NCBI GenBank assembly: GCA_030295235.1
Contig: AP026132.1
Span: 482,001-546,000 of the forward strand
Direction of reading: 5' to 3'
Source of the DNA: Fistulifera solaris
Taxonomy: Eukaryota > Bacillariophyta > Bacillariophyceae > Naviculales > Stauroneidaceae
DNA: 64,000 nt
Positions 48,552-60,155 of the stretch are shown here, piece by piece (within the stretch, counting starts at the first letter, position 1; every line of letters starts with the position of its first letter). The position numbers and the translations under genes were made by a program. A model generated the notes under the pieces. That model had not been told where the DNA came from and searched no databases. It saw nothing but the letters and a program-made list of their open reading frames with translations.

Positions 48552-50124
48552 ATGATCCGAGAACGAAAGAACAGCAGCAGCTTGTCGATAACGACGACCA
48601 GGCTGCTAGGTTTACTCGCAATTCTGAGTTGTTTCGCAGCGTGCGCCGCCCACAAAGATCGATATACCATTTCGACTGCTCGAAGTTTTGTGCCTCTCGG
48701 TGATCCATTTGGCTTCGAAAAGGGAGGGCACTTCGAACTCAAAGTTTTTCACTATGAACGGAAACAGAAAACAAAGGGGACCAAGCTTGTCAGAATGGAA
48801 GGAGGCTTCTTTTGCAACGATTTAAAAACGAAGCGGAATTTACCAAATTTAGAGAGAATGTGCAGAACAATCACAGCATTTGCGTTTTTGATTACGACAC
48901 GAGTGACGATCCGTTCGACGGCATGTCCGGAGAGTTTGGGGACGGCGGAGAGATCGAATCGGCCGAGGGCGGCATTTTGCTCTCGATGGAGTCAGGGACG
49001 AAGGCAATCTCTTACACGTTCCGAGCGGGCGAAGAGGGGCTCTACTTTCTCATGTATCAAGTTTGTCCTTATCAACCGATCACTTTATCGCGTTTCGAAG
49101 TGGAATTTCACTGGTACAACTTCGACCGTTATGGGAACCGCTCGTATTTACCGGTGGGCGAGATGGATCTGCCTTCCATTTACTTCTTCTTTTCGATATG
49201 CTACCTCGTTTGCTTCCCTAGCATGGGCGGTAAATATCGCAAAGATTCAACGAAGCGGAAAAGGGATTTTCACGAGGGCATCAGATGGGTCTGGTCGACC
49301 AGTTGTGTTTGCTATACATCAGCTGATGTCGTTCCTTATATTTCTCAAATGCCTATCGATATTTGCCGAAAGTATTCGTTACCATTTTCTCAAAGAGAAC
49401 GGTCATGCTGACGTCTGGTCATTCTTCTTTTACGCTCTAAACTTTGTGAAAGGGATTTTTCTATTTACGGTGATACTCTTGATCGGCTCGGGATGGAGTT
49501 TTGTGAAACCCTTTTGAGTCAAAAGAAAAGAAGATCATCTGCGCCGTCCTTGTGCTACAAGTTATGAACAGCATTTCTCTAGCCGTCCTTTCCCGGGAAA
49601 TCAACGGAGAACAAGGATACAGTAAATGGACCGCCGTCATGCATTTAGTTGACATTATCTGTTGTTGTGTCGTTCTCCTTCCGATCGTTTGGCAAGTCAA
49701 TGCCTTGGAGCAGACTGTCAACCCCGACGGTGAGGCGTACGATGAAGACCGGGGAAGTGAGTTGGAATCGGGAAGCAGAGGGCAAATCATCTCAAAGCTC
49801 AAACTGTTTCGATCCTTCTATCTCTTAGTCGTGGCCTACATATATTCGACTCGAATCCTTACCTACATGTTGGGTTCCATGCTCGACTACCGACATACTT
49901 GGGTGCGCCACGCTGTCGTTGAACTAGTGACGCTTGCATTTTACGTGATTGTCGGTTCCATGGTAAGTCTTTTCTTGTGACTTGATTGGTGCTTTTGTAA
50001 AATGACTTCATTCTCACTTGTTACACCCCATCAGTTCCGTCCTATGCCTCATAACCCATATTTGAGCGTCAGTAATACAGATGACACCGAGGGAGATAGA
50101 GAACTCGTCATTAGCAAAGTTTAG
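48552..50124 (+). CDS. GPR107/GPR108-type (LUSTR) seven-helix membrane protein
   Basis: Golgi/endosomal membrane protein family linked to trafficking of cargo between Golgi and plasma membrane. Start at 48552 (MIRERKNSS) precedes a signal sequence LLGLLAILSCFAACAA. A lumenal beta-rich domain follows, then the family hallmarks GEMDLPSIYFFFSICY, HQLMSFLIFLKCLSIFAESIRYH read in parts, LFTVILLIGSGWSFVKPF, HLVDIICCCVVLLPIVW and KLFRSFYLLVVAYIYSTRI. The last intron (49963-50034) joins GSM to FRPMPHNPYLSV, the typical end of the family. Four one-base shifts (near 48808 in a T4 run, 49195, 49508 in a T4 run, 49528 in an A-rich run) interrupt the frame; family matches continue across each, so error is likely. 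About 500 aa, family-typical. Confidence 0.9.
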
Positions 50125-50208
50125 TGTCACGATCGTTAGTTTCAGTGCACCGGTTGGTTAGGATTCTTCTATAAATACATGCTACTAATAAATATTTGTT
50201 GACGTACT

Positions 50209-51294
50209 CTACGCTGACAAGGGAACTTTTCGTCGGGGACCCGGTGTTCTTCTCCACATCAAGTCCTCAATAACATTTCCTTGATTGTCGCGCACATCGA
50301 ATCGGAGAGGAAGAAAGTAGTCGGAAAGACCGACGGGAGTATTGATTTGGATCCCCTGCAAAACGTACGGTGAGACCCACCGTAATATAATCATTCGACA
50401 CAAAAGCAACAACATAAAACTCTTACTCCGAGCATTGCAATGCGCGTATTCGCATCTACATCGGCGCGCGTCACAATTTGCAACATCATATCGTCCATGG
50501 GCTGAAACAGGGCGTACGGCAGTTCGACCATGGGATCGAGGGCTTGTTCGATTTGTGCCGCATACGGCAACAAAGTGGACGCCACGTACGCTTGTTGGGC
50601 ATCCAAGGCGGTCGCGATGGAACGCACCGGAGCGGCGTCTCCCCGGTACACGGCGCTCGCGTACTGCGCCGCGGCAATGGCGGAACCGCAACACGTCCCC
50701 AATTGCCGTTGCCCGCGGCGTTGCAGTTTACCGATTTGACCATCGGCACTGATCCCGACGTGAGGACCGTACACCACCAAACACGAATCGGGCATGCGCG
50801 AGGTCATGGCCATGAATCCGGAAAGACCCGCAAACGGAAATCCCGCCAAGCCTCCCAACGTAAAGTGCGATCCGAAATAGTTCTGCAGAGATTCTTCGAG
50901 CGGACGATTGACTTCATCGGAACACAAGGAAGTTGCCACGAGTGTATCGGGTCCGTATCCGTACGGTTGTAAGGCGGCGTAGACTTTCTGGACGAGTTCG
51001 GCGTTGGTGACGGCATTTTTATAACAGTTGGCGACTTGTGCAACGCAGGTCTGTTGGATGCATGTGAGAGAAAAGAAAGGCACGTCTGCGGAACAACATG
51101 CCGACTTACTTTGTAGGGATAGTTGTCGGCTGCTTGGGAGGGAAGAGGGAGGAGTGCTCCGCTGACCATGGGTCCAAAGAATTCACGACGAGTGGCCTGC
51201 CGTGGAGTGAAATTTGTTGTATCTTTTTTGATAGGAAAAAAGCTGCCGTCGCGTGAAGCGATACTAAAGTACATAACAGTGTTCTCCTGGGCAT
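50209..51294 (-). CDS. Theta-type (LCIB-like) carbonic anhydrase with plastid and thylakoid-lumen signals
   Basis: Interconverts CO2 and bicarbonate; in diatoms a lumenal theta-CA supplies CO2 to Rubisco in the pyrenoid. Start at 51294 gives MPRRTLLCTLVSLHATAAFF, an ER signal ending in an AAF plastid-type site. Next comes TRREFFGPMVSGALLPLPSQA, a twin-arginine signal with an A-x-A-like end, as for transport into the thylakoid lumen. Introns 51051-51109 and 50356-50426 fit in phase. The catalytic domain shows SLCSDEVNRP, LGGLAGFPFAGLSGF, GPHVGIS and GTCCGSAIAA; the Cys, His and Cys of these blocks match the zinc ligands of LCIB-type enzymes. One frameshift lies in an A6/T6 region near 51220-51240 between the two targeting parts. 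One LCIB domain, about 320 aa. Divergent from the gene at 51697. Confidence 0.88.
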
Positions 51295-51696
51295 TATCAA
51301 ATGGACTAGATGATGTAATAGACGAAGGAATGATTTGATAAGTATGCAGAAAGCTGTCTGATTGTCAAAGGCAAAGTTATGAGCGAGGTGCGCCTTGTTA
51401 GTGACGACTTATTATAAGTGAGTTGTGAGTGTCAGAGCGCACCTTAAATGTAGCGTACCGGTACTCTTTGTACCTAAGTAGTCACACATAAGCCATATTC
51501 CCGAAAACGTTTCAACTCGTAGCGTGTTCGATCTTTTGTAACAATAAAACAACGATCTTTTGTCGCGATAAACGATAAACAAAACAAAATAATGCGACGA
51601 TCGAGAACTTCGACACACGATCTTGCAATTCTAGTGTTTTTCTTACGTCGTTAAGATCACGAAGAGGTTTCTATTGAACAGCAACAGCGAAACAGC
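51295..51696. promoter_or_regulatory. Divergent promoter of theta-CA and Rossmann-fold gene
   Basis: 402 bp. Contains the palindrome GTACCGGTAC (51455-51464), TGACGA at 51402 and ACGTCG at 51645. The last two are one base off the TGACGT/ACGTCA CO2-cAMP response elements described for Phaeodactylum carbonic anhydrase promoters, so no perfect element is present. Confidence 0.4.
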
Positions 51697-53222
51697 ATGC
51701 GGAAAATTCGCGTCATAACAACGATCATTCTGGGCTTGTCGTTGAGCCAGGCCCTCTTGTTCAAATCGAAAACTCGCGTTCCTTCCTTGCAGCATGCGTG
51801 GGCCGACAGTAGTTATGAACGCGACATTCCGACCGAAACCATGGCGGCCGTACCGGAACCCGCGGTCGTGCCTTCGCAACCCAAGATTGTGGTGTTGGGT
51901 GCGACGGGGAAAATTGGTCGTCTTGTTGTGAGTCAACTCTTGGAAACGAATGGGGAAGCGACCATTGTCGCCGTCGTCCGCGATTACGACAAGGCGTGTC
52001 GAGTGTTATACGATGATTTGATTACCGTGAACAAGAAAAAGCGTCCCGTTTTACAAATTGTCGAGGCCAATTTAGTGCCACCGGAGGAATTGCCGGGGTA
52101 TTCGAACATTGACGAGGACGAGGAAGAGGAATGGAGGAAACGTGCAACGTCCGCGGCGGCGTTTTATGGAACTTCCATTCAAGACTACAACAATCAACAC
52201 GCATATCCGGCCGATGAAGTACTGGAAGATGCCATTCGGGGATGTACAGCCATTATCAGTTGCGTCGGATCGGTCCGACCCACGAATTTGTGGACCGACT
52301 TTTGCTCCTCTGGAGGGTGTGGCGGAAGGATGTCAGTGCGTGGTGTTCCGATGCGCGGCATCCGTACTACGTGCATTATCGGAGTACCCGGAGAGCCTTG
52401 GCACTCGCGGAAAAAGAACAATTGCGACGACAGTCTCTGCAAACACTCGAGGAGGACGATACCTTGAAACGAAAAAGTACGGACGTACCGTCGCGTATTC
52501 GCTTTGTGCGCATTTCGGACCTGTGTCTGCAGCAACAACCCTGGCACTTTGTTCCGCTGCTGACGAATATTATGCACTCGATGGTGTTTCGCTATCAAGA
52601 CATGACGGAACAAGTGCTGCAATCGAGCAGTTTGGTTGATACCATTGTACTTCGACCGGGGGATCTTTCCGATGACGAGAGAAATGTCAACACGACGGCC
52701 CTTCAAGTCGATCCATCCGGAAAACTGCCGTCACCATCCCGAGTGGGTCGGGAGGATGTGGCTTCCTTGGCCGTTTCTTCGGCCTTGTTTCGTATTCCCA
52801 ACGCCACACAGGCGTCTCATTACACGCTGGCCGTGCGGTGGGTGGGAGAAGATTTACATCCGTATCCCGCACAAGGAACGATGAAGGATGGTTTCGCGAA
52901 TGCACACGCTTGTCTCCGTCATGCATTTCAAAAGAAAATAGCATCTACCGCCCGACGGCGGAACATCAAACCGTATGCACTCTTTACGACCATTCCGGTC
53001 TACACGATGTTGTTTCTACTATTGAGATCACTGACGCATAATCTTCTACCTCTCGTTCTCTCTCATTTACCGGGAAAAACAATTTTGTTGCCGTTCATTT
53101 CTCGCATCGGCAAACTAATGGCGCTCGTGTGCGGCGTCCTGGCGGGGCAATTGGGTGCGCTGCAGCAGATTTCTTTTTCGCGATTTTTCGCCAAGAGTGC
53201 TCCGAAATTCATTTCCTTTTGA
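51697..53222 (+). CDS. NAD(P)-binding Rossmann-fold protein (atypical SDR-like), possibly plastid
   Basis: About 505 aa. N-terminus MRKIRVITTIILGLSLSQALLF is a signal peptide that may lead into a plastid transit region. The nucleotide-binding start KIVVLGATGKIGRLVVSQLL (about 51883-51940) is the glycine-rich loop of atypical short-chain dehydrogenases (NmrA-like group), followed by VVRD, an acidic insert (DEDEEEEW) and GCTAIISCVGSVRPTN, the usual strand after the cofactor site. Later DTIVLRPGDLSDD and GREDVASLAVSSAL match the same fold. The C-terminus has a hydrophobic segment (IPVYTMLFLLLRSL) and a second weaker one. One frameshift in a T4 run near 52305 separates the halves and is probably an error. 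Substrate unknown; a redox or assembly role in the plastid is inferred. Shares its promoter with the theta-CA. Confidence 0.7.
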
Positions 53223-53330
53223 AACAAACTACTGTAACTATTAATTCATTCATAAGCAACTAAAGCGTTCTGTATCCATAATATTGTCTGTCGACACAAT
53301 TCTTTGAAGCAGATTTCTACAAAATCTTAA

Positions 53331-53754
53331 TTATCCGAGTCGCTGCTGCATTTGAGCCATATTTTGCTGTTGTTCTAATTGCGCCTCATTCGCCTTTTGC
53401 AGAATGACTCCGACACGTTGCTGCGTCTCCAAATATTTGGAAACGCATCGGTCCTGTGGGGCAAAGTTGAGCGAGAATCATCCAACGATGCAAGGAAGCA
53501 ATCGCGTCTACTACTTACGGTGCACGTCATTTCCCCCAATGTAATATCCGGATCGCGATGACGCCGAGCGGCACACTTGGTGAAGCAAGAAGAAGCAATT
53601 TTATTGAACAGATCTGCAGGAAAAGTGAGAGTAGTGACGTATAGCGGACTCGACAGTTCCAGCATCACGTACCTGTGTACATTTCCATTTCAACTTTCGC
53701 CGCCTGTACCGGATCCGGCCCTTGTTGTTGTTGTCCACCGGAAAGCCAGCTCAT
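53331..53754 (-). CDS. TIM10: Small TIM chaperone TIM10
   Basis: Mitochondrial intermembrane-space chaperone that carries hydrophobic precursors to the inner membrane with TIM9. The gene is hidden in three tiny exons: 53754-53672, 53613-53519 and 53453-53331, with GT-AG introns 53614-53671 and 53454-53518, all in phase. The spliced 101-residue protein starts MSWLSGGQQQQG and contains VEMEMYTDLFNKIASSCFTKC, then EMTCTDRC: the twin CX3C motif 15-20 residues apart that defines the family. The acidic Glu and Tyr before the first motif and the helix after the second (LETQQRVGVILQKANEAQ) favour TIM10 over TIM9, TIM8 or TIM13. Intact. No ORF longer than about 60 codons covers it, so simple ORF calling misses it. 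Confidence 0.9.
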
Positions 53755-54156
53755 GTTTCCGTCGCTTTCTTTCGAGATTATCTAATTAGCAAGACAACGA
53801 TAGTCGCTTTGGTTGTGAATGAAGGGCAAGCTATGAGGGCATTTTCGTGTGATGTTGCTCCGCAAAAATAGGACGCCTTTCTACTTTTTGAACAAGGGAA
53901 ATTCCGCATTCCTTCTTATCAGTATAAATCTTTTATGTAGGCGCAAGATTGTATCAGTCACGGATAAGGACTTTTACCTATAACCTTAACGAAAACAAGA
54001 AAATCAGGTTTGCAGTTTGCAGTTTGCGCAGAGACACCACGACGAGATGCGAAACAGATTTTTTGTTTGATATCATAACAATAACATCCTGTCATGGTCA
54101 TCATCGTCAAAGCGTCCGAATAAAGAGTTGGGCGGATTCGCTATACTATTGCAAGG
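53755..54156. promoter_or_regulatory. Divergent promoter region of TIM10 and the second NB-ARC/TPR gene
   Basis: 402 bp with no supported gene. A GCAGTTTGCAGTTTGC short direct repeat occurs near 54012-54028. Confidence 0.4.
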
Positions 54157-57100
54157 ATGTCAGAGATGTCCTCCGTCGCCGATCTCGCCGAGGAAACAAA
54201 ACTACCCGAAAATCTGATCGAATTCGATAAACTCGTCGAGGATGCTTATCAGCAAGAAATTGCCTTATTTACAATACGCGGTCAAAGTATCCCCACGGCT
54301 TTATCCGTTCATGATCTTACGGAGAATACGAAACGACGAGAAGAAACGCGTCTCGATGTCATTGATGCATGGCGAAGACTCTTGCAGCAGATGAAACACC
54401 GCGCGGTTTTCATCGAGCACGTGACCTCCCTCGAGCGTGCGTTTCTTGATATCGAAGATATTCACAAAACAGAATATCGTCGCCTAATCACACTGGTCGA
54501 CTTATTGACGCAGACGGTGGAACATTCGGATCGGGATGTTTCTTGTCGCTTTGTCACTCTGCTCGAAGTCTTATTATCGTATTCCGACGACTGGGTCCTT
54601 TCGAACGACATTGCGCCATTCTGGGAACGTCTTCAACACGAAGTGCCAGCATCGAAGATAGCCCCGGCAAGTTTTCGGAGACGGGCCTATCGTGTTCTGG
54701 TATCACTGTCGTGGGTTCCGAGTAGCAGCGGACTCTTGGACGCCTGTTCGTTCGATTTCAAAAAGTTGACCACCAATTATGCGGACGCCCCGACTCTGTT
54801 ACAACGCGAAGTATTTTGGAAAATTCGGGGAGGTCAACCACGACCACGACATGATTCGGTGAATCAGATACTGGATCGTCTTAAAGATGAAGCAGGCGTT
54901 TGTATCTCGATTTGGTCGACCAAAGATGGGATGGGAAGACGACCCTCGCCGCACAAGTGGCGAGCAACCCGTCCATTTTGCGAGTGTTCACCGTGGTTTG
55001 GTTGAATTTGGACAAGGAGGAGATGAGCTACGCCAAATATATCGAGTATTTGTCTGAATTAAGTCGACAGATGTCCGTCGATCTCCGATGGCCAGACGCT
55101 GTGGACCGTATCGAAGAACGGGGACTCCGGCAAGTCAGAGAGCAATCGCTGATGAGCGAAGCTCGCAAAATTATGGCAGAATATGTCGAGCGCGAAGAAT
55201 TGAGTGTCTTGCTAATACTTGATGATCTAATCGACTCAAGATGGATCAAGTGGTTTCAATTCAGTGACAGTCAGTCCATCATACTCACTACTTTGAAAAA
55301 AGAGATCGATGGGGTTGATTGGCCAGTTCAGCTCGGTGTTATGGATGAAGGGGAAGCAATCGAGCTTTTCCTTACTGAATCCAGTCTCCCTGTAGACCAT
55401 ATTTTAGGAACTACAGCTGAATTGAAAGAAATTGTAACAAGGTGCGAATTCAATCCTCTGACCGTGCGATCTGTGGCAAGATGGTTTCATTTGAAACAGG
55501 TTACGGCTGGGCACCAAAAAGCGATCGAAGAGATTTTGTTTGACATGGAGAGCTTGGCTCAATCAGAACGAAGGGAGACGAGCGAAGACGAACACGAAGA
55601 GATGGACCCAAACATGTTTGTTTTTGACGTCTTAAGTCTCATGATGGGTCCTACGACAAGCAACACAAACATAACATCGGTGGTTTTCGTCCTGTGCTTC
55701 GCAGCGCTCGAGGTTGTCTTTCCTCACCGTGTTCCTCTGGACGCTGTGTTACTGCTCTGGGAACAGGCTCTTGCGACTGAGTCTCTTGCAAGAGATGAGC
55801 TTCAAGTCACCGGCGTCTCACAAGCCGGCATACCGAAACTTGCCTGGTTCATCGCAGAAGGGTTGATACACATGGGTGTAATTCATGTTTTTGACGACGA
55901 GCAAGGAAACCCTTGGGTCCAAATTCACCACAAATTGTACGGAGAATTCGCTGCTTTGATGGCTAGAGAGATGTTTGTAAAGGCTTCGTTTGAAGTGACC
56001 GCCTCTAAATGGAATGAGGCATTTGTCACAACTTTTGTTACGCGGAGAATTCAGGTAAACATGAAAGAAGCCACATCGTGTAGCATGGAGTACGCCCTAC
56101 GACGACTTCCTGAACATATGTTGAAAGGAAACATGCTCACCACAGCGGAGAAGATCCTTACCGACGAACAATTCTTTAAAGCTCGCATCGATACTCTAGG
56201 ATGGGACAAGGCGATGGATATCCAGCTACTAAATTGTGTTGCCTTACAAGAGCGATTCGGAGAGGAGCTCGAGGGAGGAGTGACGGTAGTATTTAGACGG
56301 ACAGTCGATATGGTGAAGGAACTGGCAGGGAAAAGTTTTGATAGTGTCGAACATGCCAATCAAGCGGCTGCGCATATTTACAACAGGATTGGCTTTTTAC
56401 TGACTGGGTTGAAATTCTATGGAATTGCTATTGGTTACCTTGAGGAAGTTCAGCGTATGAACGTCCCTGACGCGATTGTGGCAACATCTCTCTACGGGGA
56501 AGGTATTTGTCATTTGAATCTCAATCAAACAGATATCGGACTGCAGAAAGCGAAAAACTGCCACTCAATCATGGAACTAGGATCTGACCTTCATGTTCTC
56601 TACACGAATATGCTACAGCTGGTTTCGTCGGCGCTGGTGGCTGCGTGCCACTACACCGAAGCCGCCCAGTTTTACCATGTCATCTGCGACAAGCTTCGAG
56701 CGGATCCGGAAAAATGGAAGCTGGAACTAAGCTCGATTTTGCTTGGACAAGCACAACTTTTTTCAGTACTGGGCGATTTTGAGAACGCCGAAACGTTTTT
56801 TTCTTGAGTGTTTGCAAATGAAAGAGAGGGCGAACGAGAAAAGTCTCGATTTGGTATCCGCGTATTCATACCTAGGGGATGTTTTTATAGAACTTGACCG
56901 GGCTGACGACGCTAAGGAGCGATATGAAGCTGCTATCGACATTCTAAGCTGTTTAAACGCCGATGACATTGACGGTGAAATTATTTTACTTTTGAAGGGA
57001 AAGCTTCATTTTCTCCGAGGTGACTACTACTCCAGCTCCGAGGCTTTTACGGTTTCCGCCGATTTGATCAATAAGTCCCCAACTTTGCTGCTCGACAAAT

Positions 57101-58494
57101 CTGCATATGATCTTCGGTTCATGGCAAGAACGTTTTTCCTAAGAGGGGAATCTGAAAAAGCTGTCGAGTTGCTCAAAGCTAGCCTTGAACTTTCCGATGA
57201 GCGCCCGATATCACTGGAACGTGCAGCCGGACTGACTGATCTTGCACATTCTCTCATAGATATGGGGAATTTGAATGAAGGCATCACGTTCTTGGAAAAT
57301 GCTCTTGAAATTCAAATTACACATTTTGGAGAGAGTCTTTTTGTTGTTGATAGATTGAAGGCGATTGGAGGTGTTCATTGCGCTCTCAAAGCATACGATG
57401 AGGCAATCGCCGTGTATGACAAAATCCGCGAAATACTGCAACGAGTCCATAGCGAAGATACGGACAGGATGGCCGATATCATATTTGCGATAGGCGACGT
57501 TCTCGAGCAAAAGGGCGAAGTGGATGAGGCGATACAAGCCTTCACACAGTTCATCAAAGTCGTCGAAAGCACTAAATCCTCGGATCATCCCGAAATCGCG
57601 AGATCGTACCAACGGATGGGAGAAATTGAGCTGAAACGACATTCAGTTGATGAAGCCGAGGGTCACTTCACGAAAGCGTACGCTATCCGCAAAGTTCATA
57701 ATCAAGATTCGTTGATAGCGGAAACTTCTCATTTCCTCGGTGTTTTGGCAAGAATGCGCCGCGATCAGAATCTTGCTCTCGAGTATTTGACGAGCGCACT
57801 GGAAGTTCGAAAAGGTTACGACAAAGCCGGAGAAACATGTCTAACATTATTCGAAATTGGTAATGTCTATCGAATGCAGTGGGAGTACGACAGCGCTATC
57901 AGCGTCTACGACAAAGGTCTGGAGATGATCGACAAAAGCTCCGAAATGGCAGGGAGAATTGAGAATGCAAAGGGACACGTAATGGTCGGCAAAGGCGATT
58001 TGGAGGACAGTCTTAGCATGTTTAGCAAGTTCCGCGAGACCAGACTGGAGCGATTCGGTAGAGATCACATTTTGACTGGAAACACTTCGAGGAGTCTCGG
58101 CCTTGTTCATTTCTTGTTGAATCACGTCGATGAGGCCCTGGTTCATTTGAACGAATTCGTCCGTGTATGCGAATTGCAAGAAGACGAGGATACAAGTGAA
58201 ACCATAGACTACGCAATGGCTGTTTTTCTTCTCGGAGAACTCCACCATCACAAAGGCAAGACCGATCAAGCGGAAGAAGTGTGGACCGTAAGTAAAGAGG
58301 TTTGCGAGGATAATGGATTTGACGCAGTTTATCCAGAGTTCTTTGCCATGGTGAGCCGCCGTCTCGAACCAGGCGCCGAGGCAAAACCAAAAAGTACGGG
58401 GCTATTCTCCCGACTCACCGGGGAGGCGCAAATTCTCACTGATCCCGACGAACGACGGGTGTTGCAACAGATCGCCTTCATGGACGACGAATAA
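54157..58494 (+). CDS. NLR-like STAND protein: helical domain, NB-ARC, TPR array (second copy)
   Basis: About 1,445 aa, no intron. N-terminal alpha-helical domain of about 240 residues, then NB-ARC: GVCISIWSTKDGMG leads into KTTLAAQVASNP (Walker A, about 54895-54960), LSVLLILDDLI (Walker B, about 55205), QSIILTTLKKE (sensor region) and CEFNPLTVRSVARWF. A helical section and at least eight TPR-like repeats follow (56350-58330), for example SYLGDVFIELDRADDAKERY and HPEIARSYQRMGEIELKRHS. The frame changes inside Walker A (near 54933) and in a T7 run near 56797; both flanks match the paralogue at 10671-17275, so base-count errors are the simplest reading. Unlike that gene it lacks the long acidic repeat region. 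Nucleotide-controlled oligomerisation is known for the family; an immune or stress-sensing role is inferred. Confidence 0.82.
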
Positions 58495-58599
58495 CTGTGT
58501 ATTTACAATTTTGAACTTTCTCATTTGTGAAGCATCCACAGCAGCGGAATTAGAAGAACAACTTTCATTAAAGAAGCTTTTTATTGTTTCATAGAATGT

Positions 58600-59772
58600 T
58601 TATTTACGAAGGTCAACGACGACCGGACCATTCTTGAATGCTGGCATCTGGATTTTGGCAGAGTCTTCCTTCCAGTTGGCGTTTCCCGGACCAACGTCCT
58701 TGACTGCCTTTGCCTCCGAGATTGTTTCTTCGTCCTCTACCGAAACCATCGTCAATGATACTTTTCGGTTGGCGATTTCCTTGACACGGACTTGTACTTT
58801 CTCGTTGACCTTGACCGCGCTATCGACCGAGCTGACGCGTCCCACCGACAAGGCCGAAATGTGTACCAAACCGTCCAATTCTCCTTCCACTTCCGGATTC
58901 AAGTCTGCGGCATTAATTCGAACAAACGCTCCAAAATCGACAGTACTGATTACGGTACCCTCTACAAATTTGTTTTGATCCCAACCCTTCTCCTTCAAGC
59001 CATTCACGACCGCACTGTCGTCCGATCGCTGCTGTCGCTGCTGTCGTTCCTTTTGTTGACGAGGAGCCGGGGCTTGTGCCTTGGCTTCTTCGGCTTGTTC
59101 GGCCGAAAGAAGAGACAAAGCCACTTGGTTCTTCTTCTCGTCAATATTGGTGATGCGGACATCAATTTCCGAGTTGAGTTCGAGGATCTCCTTGACGTCC
59201 TTGACGAAACCCACCGAAAGCTGGGAGATGTGCAAAAGGCCATCCGTCTGGGCACCGATATCAATGAAAGCACCGTAACTGGCAATCGTCTTGACTCGTC
59301 CTTTCACGGTATCGCCGACCTTGTACTCACCGAGTGGTTTGCCCTGGGGACCTTTCTTTTCAATGATTTTCGAGCGGGGCGTTCGGCGTTGTGCGCTTCA
59401 TCTTCACTTTCAATACCATCCATGGCAGCGACTTCTCCGGGGACTTCTGCGACGTCGGCAAAGAGAATCATGGTTTTGCGACGCGAGCAAGCCGCACAGA
59501 CGCATCCCGAAGCATGGGAAGCGACGACATCGGCGACGGGCGGAGATACTCCCGAGGATACTCGGCTCGCAACGAAACCTGAAGAAATGAAAGTAGAATA
59601 ATTAGGTAACGCGTCGGTAACAAAAATTTCAATTCGGAATAAACAAATTTAGGTGCTTTTTCGTAATGGAACGCTTGCAAGAGAACTTACCCGAAACAGG
59701 AGCGGGAGAGAAGGCTGACACGGAGCCAACCGAGAAAAGGAAGGCAGAAACAGCAGTTGTTGAGAAGTGCAT
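58600..59772 (-). CDS. Plastid-targeted protein with two S1 RNA-binding domains
   Basis: Start at 59772: MHFSTTAVSAFLFSVGSVSA with cleavage motif SAFSPAP, a textbook diatom plastid presequence. An intron at 59579-59690 follows. The mature part has a Cys-rich segment (CVCAACSRRKTMILF), an acidic linker, S1 domain 1 (YKVGDTVKGRVKTIASYGAFIDIGA, DGLLHISQLS) and S1 domain 2 (VEGTVISTVDFGAFVRI, DGLVHISALS). Ends VVVDLRK at 58600. One missing base in an A-run near 59368 breaks the frame before domain 1. S1 domains bind RNA or ribosomes; in plastids such domains occur in S1-type ribosomal proteins and in the S1-EF-Ts fusion. No EF-Ts domain is seen here, so a translation or RNA-processing factor is the best guess. 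About 355 aa. Confidence 0.82.
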
Positions 59773-60155
59773 GCTTGATATGAATTACAATAGAACAATC
59801 AGATGATTTATTCCGCTTGCACAAAGGTAACAGCAACCTAGAATCGCAAATCGATGTGTCAGTCAACTTTTTCTGGTTGCTGTTGTTGTTTTCAGCGGTC
59901 AGCGTTGATGGGCAACTTCGTCTGTCTGCAAGGCGTCGGGTCTTCTATGACGTACTTCCATCTTCTTTCTTGTATGAAACACAGAGTAGATTGAGTACCG
60001 TTTTGTTTCATCTACAGTCTCGTAGTCAGTAGTCGGCAAAAGCGGCAATTGCACGCCACACATCAACCGCTTTGTTGCAATCGAACAAAAAACTTATCAT
60101 CTTTGTCGGCAACAATCATCGACAACCTCTTTGTTTTTTTCTTTATTCAAATACA
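59773..60155. promoter_or_regulatory. Divergent promoter of two plastid-protein genes
   Basis: 383 bp between the starts of two plastid-targeted proteins. T-rich tracts (59868-59893 and 60131-60142); no defined site. The 71-codon open frame at 59817 is treated as chance. Confidence 0.4.

Noticed and set aside
51295-51696. CO2-cAMP response elements in the theta-CA promoter
   Set aside because: Only one-mismatch versions (TGACGA, ACGTCG) are present; such short near-matches are expected by chance.
58600-59772. S1-EF-Ts fusion (PETs-like plastid elongation factor)
   Set aside because: Two S1 domains are present but the protein stops soon after the second, with no EF-Ts domain.
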